From: JTS-AC122 sp050246015
Lineage (GTDB): Bacteria > Planctomycetota > Phycisphaerae > Phycisphaerales > UBA1924
Direction: 5' to 3'
NCBI GenBank assembly: GCA_050246015.1
Contig: JBFWWU010000019.1
Location: 1-64,000 of the forward strand
DNA length: 64,000 bases
Shown here piece by piece: positions 59,420-64,000 of this stretch. The notes under the pieces are model-generated. The model did no database searches and was not told where the DNA came from. It saw only the letters and a list, made by a program, of their open reading frames with translations. A program made the position numbers and the translations under genes. The stretch's first letter is position 1; every line of letters begins with the position of its first letter.

Positions 59420-60448
59420 ATGTCCACGCTGCTGGAACTGCCCGAACGCTTGCTGCCGCTGCAATCGCTGATCGAGCGATCACTGGCGCGAGTGGATCGG
59501 GTCTTTGACGCGCAACTCCAGAGCGACCTGCCACCGGTGAACCGCTTGTGCGAGCACGTGGAGCGGTACCGTGGCAAGATGCTGCGGCCGATGCTGGTGG
59601 TGCTGAGCGGGCTGGCGGCGGATCCGCGGTCCGGGTGCGAGGACTCGGCGGTGACGGAGTCGCATATCGCGGTCGCGGCGGTGTGCGAGATGATCCACAT
59701 GGCGACGCTGGTGCACGACGACGTGCTCGACGAAGCCGACACGCGGCGCCGCGGCTCGACGGTCAACCGGCTGCATGGGAACGAGGCCGCGGTGATCTTG
59801 GGGGATTACCTGTTCTCCGCGGCGTACCACCTGTGCTCGACGATCCCGGGGGACGCGGGCCGGCGGGCATCGCTGCTCATCGGGCAGACGGGGATGACGC
59901 TGTGCGCGGGCGAACTGCTGCAACTCGATCGTCGCGGGGATTTTTCGCTGAGCGAAGAGGTGTACTTCGACATTGTCCAGAGGAAGACGGCGTCGCTGAT
60001 CGCCGCGGCGTGCAGCCTGGGCGCGTGGTTGAGCGAGGGCCCCGGCGGGCGCATCGCCGGCTCCCTGCACCAGATCGGGCTGAGGCTCGGGGTGGCGTTC
60101 CAGATTCAGGATGACCTGCTGGACCTCATGGGAAAGCAGGAAGTGGTCGGCAAGAGCGTTGGGCGCGACGTCGTGCTCGGGAAGATGACCTTGCCGGTGA
60201 TCCACCACCTCTCGATCGCGTCGGCCGGGGAGCGGGGGCGGACGCTGATGAGGCTGCGGGAAGGGAGCGACGCGCTGGCGGAGCGCCTGCGCTCGGCGCT
60301 GTCCTCCACGGGGTCGATCGACTATTCTCGCGAGGTAGCGGTTCGGCTGGTGGACGAATCCAAGCAGTCGCTGCTGGCCATGGCGGATTCGCCGGCGCGG
60401 GACTACCTGATGATGATGGCGGACGCGATTGTGAACCGGGCGTTCTGA
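59420..60448 (+). CDS. Polyprenyl diphosphate synthase
   Basis: A 342-residue trans-isoprenyl diphosphate synthase, which condenses isopentenyl diphosphate units to a long-chain product for quinones or carotenoids. Both aspartate-rich motifs are intact: LVHDDVLDEAD (Asp100, 101 and 104) and QIQDDLLDLMG. KMLRPMLVVL and GDYLFSAAYHL are also typical. ATG 59420 gives the family N-terminus. Chain length cannot be told with confidence; residues before the first Asp motif include Met and Ala, which are compatible with long products. It lies 46 bases after the pilus cluster. Confidence 0.93.
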   Translation: MSTLLELPERLLPLQSLIERSLARVDRVFDAQLQSDLPPVNRLCEHVERYRGKMLRPMLVVLSGLAADPRSGCEDSAVTESHIAVAAVCEMIHMATLVHDDVLDEADTRRRGSTVNRLHGNEAAVILGDYLFSAAYHLCSTIPGDAGRRASLLIGQTGMTLCAGELLQLDRRGDFSLSEEVYFDIVQRKTASLIAAACSLGAWLSEGPGGRIAGSLHQIGLRLGVAFQIQDDLLDLMGKQEVVGKSVGRDVVLGKMTLPVIHHLSIASAGERGRTLMRLREGSDALAERLRSALSSTGSIDYSREVAVRLVDESKQSLLAMADSPARDYLMMMADAIVNRAF

Positions 60449-60484
60449 TCAAGCGGGGAAGGCGAGCGGGGTTTCGAGGCGCGA

Positions 60485-60504
60485 AGCGGGCTCTAAAGCC
60501 CGCT
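60485..60504. repeat. Palindrome AGCGGGCT-CTAA-AGCCCGCT
   Basis: A perfect 8-bp stem with a four-base loop. No T run follows, so it is more likely a dispersed repeat than a terminator. Confidence 0.65.
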
Positions 60505-60543
60505 CCAGGGTCAACCTGACCTGCTAGAAGATGCGCGGGGCCG

Positions 60544-60559
60544 CGCCCTTCGCAGGGCG
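60544..60559. repeat. Palindrome CGCCCT-TCGC-AGGGCG
   Basis: A perfect 6-bp stem with a four-base loop, followed by TGACTACG. Its reverse complement partly resembles the element around 6611-6642, suggesting a shared family. Confidence 0.55.
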
Positions 60560-60699
60560 TGACTACGATTGGGTCGCGCGGCGAACCAAGCGCCAAGAGC
60601 CGCCTGCAACGGCAGCGGGCGTGATCGCCGGGACGCACGCACGATCCAACAACCATCGGGGCCGGGATCAACCGGAAGGGGGCGATAAGGAGTCATGAC

Positions 60700-61824
60700 A
60701 TGCTGAAGATAGGTTTGTCCGTCGGACTGATTCTCTCCCTGGCCGGCGCGGCGAGCGCGCAGGAGACACCGGCCACCCCCGCACCGGCGAAGGAACCGGC
60801 GGCGAAGCAGCCCGCGGCGAAGACGGAGCCGTCCCTGAAGGTGGGCGACAAGGCGCCGGCGCTGAGCGTTGAGAAGTGGGTGAAGGGCGAGCCGATCACT
60901 GGGTTTGAAAAGGGGAAGGTGTACGTGGTGGAGTTCTGGGCGACCTGGTGCGGCCCGTGCATCGCGCAGTTCCCGCACCTCTCTGAACTCCAGTCGGAGT
61001 ACAAGGACAAGGGATTGACGATCATCGGCACGAACATCTGGGAGGATGCTCACGGGATGCCGCCGTATTCGGACGAGACGCTCGCGAACGTGAAGGACTT
61101 CGTGAAGGAGCAGGGGCCGCGGATGGAGTACCACGTCGCGTACGATGGCGGCACGAAGGCGATGGACAAGAACTGGATGAAGGCGGCGGGCCGCAACGGG
61201 ATCCCGTCGGCGTTTGTCGTCGATCAGAACGGGGTGGTGGTGTACGCCGATCATCCGATGTTCCTGGACGTGGTGATCGACGACGTTCTGGCCGGGAAGT
61301 GGGATCCGAAGACGGGCTCGGAGAAAGTCAAGAAACTTCAGGACGACTACATGAGCCTGTTCCGCAAGTCTCGCACCGACGCCAAGGGCGCGCTGGCGGA
61401 CTGGGAGAAGTTCGAGAAGGATTATCCGAAGTTCGCGGCGCATCAGTCCGACATGAAGTTGCGGCTGCTGATGAGCGCCGGGGAATGGGACGAGGCGTAC
61501 AAAGTGATGGGCAAGCAGGTCGACGCGGCGATCAAGGCCAAGGATTCGGCGCAACTCAACGCGCTGGCGTGGGGCATCGTGGATCCTGAGGCGAAGGTCG
61601 AGAAGCGCGACGTGGACCTGGCGATGCGGGCGGCGAAGGAAGCCGTGCAACTCACCAACGAGAAGGACGGCGCGATCCTGGATACGCTGGCGCGCTGCTA
61701 CTGGCTCAAGGGCGACAAGGCCAAGGCGATCGAGACGCAGAAGAAGGCCGTCGCGGTCGCGACCCCGCAGTTCAAGGACCAACTCGAAGAGACGCTCGAC
61801 GAGTATCAGAAGGACGCCAAGTAA
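60700..61824 (+). CDS. Exported TlpA-like thioredoxin with C-terminal helical repeats
   Basis: A 374-residue periplasmic thiol-disulphide protein. The signal peptide is MLKIGLSVGLILSLAGAASA, followed by an Ala/Pro/Lys-rich linker. The thioredoxin fold of the TlpA/ResA type has VYVVEFWATWCGPCIAQFPHL with the redox-active WCGPC, and GIPSAFVVDQNGVVVY with the cis-proline. From about residue 200 the chain is helical and ends in TPR-like repeats (LDTLARCYWLKGDKAKAIETQKKAV). This suggests a partner-binding part beyond simple redox work, such as cytochrome maturation or a substrate adaptor. A strong terminator follows. Confidence 0.9.
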   Translation: MLKIGLSVGLILSLAGAASAQETPATPAPAKEPAAKQPAAKTEPSLKVGDKAPALSVEKWVKGEPITGFEKGKVYVVEFWATWCGPCIAQFPHLSELQSEYKDKGLTIIGTNIWEDAHGMPPYSDETLANVKDFVKEQGPRMEYHVAYDGGTKAMDKNWMKAAGRNGIPSAFVVDQNGVVVYADHPMFLDVVIDDVLAGKWDPKTGSEKVKKLQDDYMSLFRKSRTDAKGALADWEKFEKDYPKFAAHQSDMKLRLLMSAGEWDEAYKVMGKQVDAAIKAKDSAQLNALAWGIVDPEAKVEKRDVDLAMRAAKEAVQLTNEKDGAILDTLARCYWLKGDKAKAIETQKKAVAVATPQFKDQLEETLDEYQKDAK

Positions 61825-61853
61825 CCGATCGGGTTGAACATACAGATTATTTC

Positions 61854-61888
61854 AAGGCCCGCGGACCGCCTGGTCCGCGGGCCTTTTT
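61854..61888. terminator. Strong Rho-independent terminator after the TlpA-like gene
   Basis: A perfect 14-bp stem (61854-61867 with 61872-61885) with loop GCCT and five T residues (61884-61888). It sits between the TlpA-like gene and the end of the convergent S41-type gene. The reverse strand has only a poor T run after the stem, so it mainly serves the plus strand. Confidence 0.9.
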
Positions 61889-61954
61889 CGTTCATCGCTC
61901 GTCGCCAACCGCTGGGCTGCCCGGTGTTCGGGAAGACGTTTGCACGGGCTCGCG

Positions 61955-63286
61955 CTACTCGGGGCGGTGCCGCGGGGCGTGCGCGGCGGCGTCAAGGACG
62001 GCGTCTTGCACGGAGAAGAACGCCGCCGAGTCCGGCTCGATGCGGATGTCGGGGAGCACGGCGTCGGTGCCTGGGGCGTCAAACCGGAAGAACTTGGTGG
62101 AGTACTGCACGATGAGTTGGGAGTTGGGGAGGCGGAAGGTGCGCACCTCGCCGTAGCCGTTGGGAGTGCCCCCGGTGGGTTCGCCGACGAGCCGCGCCCC
62201 GGCGACCGAGCGGAGCCGGGAAGCGTTCATCATGGCGGAGGAGAAGGTGTTGCGGCCGATGAGGGCGAAGAGCCGGTGTTCTTTGCCGAGGTGATCCCGG
62301 CGGGCGAGGTGGTCGATCAAGGGGGAGAGGAGAGCGCTGTTGCCGCCGCCGTTGCGCCGGAAATCGACGATGACGCACTCGACACTGGAGGGTTTCCTGG
62401 TGAGTTCGCCGTCGAGGGCGGCGATGGCCTCATCGGAGAACTGAGCGACGGTCTTGTCGCCGCGGTCGTTGCAGGTGTCGTACCAGATATAGAACGATGA
62501 GAGGTCGGGGAGCACCTGGAAGCCGTATGGCGCGCGGCGGGGCTGACGGCTGATCGGCACGGCGGCGGGGTCCGGGCGCATCGCGATGGCATCGGGCGTG
62601 GGCTGCATGGACAGAGGAAAGAGACGGATGGTGGTCTCGGCGCCGGCGGCGTCGGCGAAGGTGAACAACGCGGAATCCGCGCCGGGAACAATGCCCAACG
62701 CGGCGAGCGATTCCGCGTCGCGCAGGTCCTGAACGACGTGATTTCGACGGCCGAATTCATTATCGTGCGCGCGGAGCGTGGCGACGAGTTCGATGGCCTT
62801 CTCCAGCGGGGTGTCGCCGAGGCGGACGAGGCGCTGCGCGAGCAAGGCTTCGTGCTGCTTCGGGATGGCCGAGAGGAACACGCCGTCGGAGAGCCACGCC
62901 AGCCCGAGGAGATAGGGCTTGGAAGGTGGAACGGCGGACTGGGCATCGCTGGAGATCATCGAGTGACCGTCGCCGATCAGCGCCACGAGCCTCTTGAGTT
63001 CGACGACGAGTTGCTGGTCGGACTTTTCCGGAATGATCGCGCGGATGTCGGCGGCGCGGGCGTTCCATGAGTCCTGGGTGATCCTGAAGAAGGCGTTCTT
63101 GTGCCCGGCGGGAAACTCCTTGAGCAGGGCGTCGAGGTCCTGGTTCCACCGGGCAACCCGGTCGGCTTCCGGAACCGGCTGGAGAACCGGCGCGGACTCG
63201 GGCTGAACGGCGACCACGTTCCCGCCCGCGGCAAGCACGATGCCCGAGCCGAGACTGACGAATCGGAGCCAAGGGCGGATGATCAT
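61955..63286 (-). CDS. Exported S41-type peptidase-like protein
   Basis: A 443-residue protein. ATG 63286 is preferred, with GGGAG nine bases upstream; a TTG two codons earlier is possible. The signal peptide reads MIIRPWLRFVSLGSGIVLAAGG. Family S41 features: LKRLVALIGDGHSMI near the N-terminal third, VECVIVDFRRNGGGNSALLSPL, and the catalytic Ser region LFALIGRNTFSSAMMNASRLR. VGEPTGGTPNGYGEV follows as in tail-specific proteases. No PDZ domain is evident between these parts, so it resembles the smaller, non-processive S41 members. It may process or bind exported proteins. Substrate unknown. Confidence 0.85.
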   Translation of the reverse strand: MIIRPWLRFVSLGSGIVLAAGGNVVAVQPESAPVLQPVPEADRVARWNQDLDALLKEFPAGHKNAFFRITQDSWNARAADIRAIIPEKSDQQLVVELKRLVALIGDGHSMISSDAQSAVPPSKPYLLGLAWLSDGVFLSAIPKQHEALLAQRLVRLGDTPLEKAIELVATLRAHDNEFGRRNHVVQDLRDAESLAALGIVPGADSALFTFADAAGAETTIRLFPLSMQPTPDAIAMRPDPAAVPISRQPRRAPYGFQVLPDLSSFYIWYDTCNDRGDKTVAQFSDEAIAALDGELTRKPSSVECVIVDFRRNGGGNSALLSPLIDHLARRDHLGKEHRLFALIGRNTFSSAMMNASRLRSVAGARLVGEPTGGTPNGYGEVRTFRLPNSQLIVQYSTKFFRFDAPGTDAVLPDIRIEPDSAAFFSVQDAVLDAAAHAPRHRPE

Positions 63287-63475
63287 GAGCAAGGTCTCCC
63301 GGAGAGCATGGCATCAAGCAAGGCGTCGTCCGCCGGCGGCCTGGAGAAGATCCAAGCGAGAATCGCGCGGAAGAAAGGTGTATGAGGGTTCATTAGGATT
63401 TTGTTGCACGCGGACGTGAGCGACGGCGCGGATCTTGCGTTCGAGTCTAAGGTACGATGCACGCGAGGATGCTAC

Positions 63476-64000
63476 GTGGCTGGAGAGAACCCCCCAACCC
63501 CGCCCGAATCACCGACGCCGAATGACGTGCCTACGGATCCGATTCCAAGGGGCGGAGAAGGTTCGGGTGGCCCGGTGGAGGTGCCTTCCGGGCCGACGGG
63601 AGGAGAAGGCGGGTCCGGCGGCGGGTCTGGGGTGTCGCCGCGATCAGGGAGCAAGCGGTCGGATCGGGACTTGATCGAGGGGGCGCTTCGGGCGGCGCAG
63701 CCGCGGAGCAAACATCCGATCCATGAGGACGTGTTGCCGCCGGCGGATGCGTTCCCGGGGTACGAGATCGTGCGGGAGATCCACCGCGGTGGGCAGGGGA
63801 TCGTGTATCAGGCGGTCCAGAAGACGACGAAGCGCAAGGTGGCGATCAAGGTGCTGCACCTTGGGCCGTTTGGCGGATCGAAAGGTCGTGCCCGGTTCGA
63901 GCGCGAAGTGGCGATCCTGGCGCAACTCGAACATCCGAACATTGTTTCGATTCTGGACAGCGGCATCACGAGCGAGTCGGCGGGGAAGCAGTGCTTCTAC
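63476..64000 (+). CDS. Ser/Thr protein kinase, N-terminal part cut by the window edge
   Basis: The 5' part of a third Hanks-type kinase (about 174 codons visible). It starts at GTG 63476, with GAGGAT upstream. The first 95 residues are low-complexity, rich in Pro, Gly and Ser, then the kinase fold begins at FPGYEIVREIHRGGQGIVYQA with the glycine loop and continues VAIKVLHLGPF with the ATP-binding Lys. FEREVAILAQLEHPNIVSIL is typical of subdomains III-IV. Catalytic and activation loops lie beyond the window. It is unlike the tandem pair at 33739-39068 in having a long disordered leader. Confidence 0.88.
   Translation, partial: MAGENPPTPPESPTPNDVPTDPIPRGGEGSGGPVEVPSGPTGGEGGSGGGSGVSPRSGSKRSDRDLIEGALRAAQPRSKHPIHEDVLPPADAFPGYEIVREIHRGGQGIVYQAVQKTTKRKVAIKVLHLGPFGGSKGRARFEREVAILAQLEHPNIVSILDSGITSESAGKQCFY

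Larger units (their letters stand above)
60449..60699. other. Intergenic region with two different palindromic elements
   Basis: About 250 bases between the polyprenyl synthase and TlpA-like genes. It holds two short perfect hairpins (60485-60504 and 60544-60559), both of types seen or suggested elsewhere in the window. No gene or clear promoter is visible. Confidence 0.6.

Noticed and set aside
1..64000. tRNA, rRNA and insertion sequences
   Set aside because: I looked for T-loop text, rRNA-like segments, transposase motifs and terminal inverted repeats and saw none that could be defended. A covariance-model search would be needed to exclude tRNAs.

Overview
The window looks like chromosome from a member of the Planctomycetota, most likely class Phycisphaerae. 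The reasons are: coding DNA of roughly two-thirds G+C; a short secreted protein with a PEP-CTERM-like tail; a secreted protein ending in paired Asp/Asn-rich 'NSQDFFDF' repeats and a final Gly-Cys (the GC-type dockerin of this group); Ser/Thr kinases fused to TPR arrays; a ThuA-DUF1080 protein; and a small membrane protein with a CRRCGYDLR-type zinc ribbon. The assignment is inference from gene content. No rRNA, tRNA, CRISPR array, integrase or transposase was seen.

Layout. 1-1.2 kb: the tail of a possible gene, then a PEP-CTERM-like protein with a clear promoter and a UUCG-loop terminator. 1.2-6.3 kb: an operon on the minus strand of a ParA ATPase and an unknown partner, about 0.9 kb without a convincing gene, a beta-helix protein and a YceH (DUF480) protein. 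6.7-16.3 kb: citrate synthase, PriA, GcvH, a LolD/FtsX-type ABC pair, and a secreted ThuA-DUF1080 protein. 16.3-21.5 kb (minus): PolX carrying repeat DNA inside its reading frame, the large dockerin-type secreted protein, and a VOC protein with a glycine minisatellite. 21.8-29.5 kb: a DUF58/von Willebrand A/BatA-like cluster, a small membrane protein and endonuclease III. 29.5-33.6 kb: an aldo/keto reductase and FAD oxidoreductase pair, an array of 82-bp tandem repeats, and an orphan FtsX-type permease with a histidine-rich loop. 33.7-40.5 kb: two overlapping Ser/Thr kinase-TPR genes and a chromate transporter. 40.7-47.2 kb: a methyltransferase, a degenerate MnmE-like GTPase, Rpe, a membrane protein, PurE-PurK and an ACMSD-like amidohydrolase. 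47.3-51.2 kb (minus): Pgi, a TIR-domain fusion gene, and GlyA. 51.4-59.4 kb: two small proteins, then a type IV pilus/pseudopilus cluster (PilT, PilC, PilV-, PilX- and PilW-like). 59.4-64 kb: a polyprenyl synthetase, a TlpA-like thioredoxin, an S41-type peptidase and the start of a third kinase.

How the genes work together. Most are housekeeping: TCA cycle entry, replication restart, one-carbon metabolism (GcvH, GlyA), purine synthesis (PurE/PurK), sugar phosphate metabolism (Pgi, Rpe) and base excision or gap repair (Nth, PolX). The pilus genes from 52.5 to 59.4 kb form one co-directional unit. The kinases overlap by four bases and are probably co-translated.

The most notable item is the gene at 48916-49830. 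It joins an N-terminal TIR domain, with a glutamate placed like the SARM1 catalytic glutamate, to a C-terminal pterin-4a-carbinolamine dehydratase (DCoH) fold. It is visibly poorer in G+C than its neighbours and sits as a single gene between glyA and pgi. I know of no characterised system with this architecture. It could be an NAD-consuming defence or stress effector whose DCoH domain oligomerises it or senses pterins. Second in interest is a family of short palindromes with an invariant GGA loop and YCCACTG flank, two copies of which lie in opposite orientation within the polX coding sequence.
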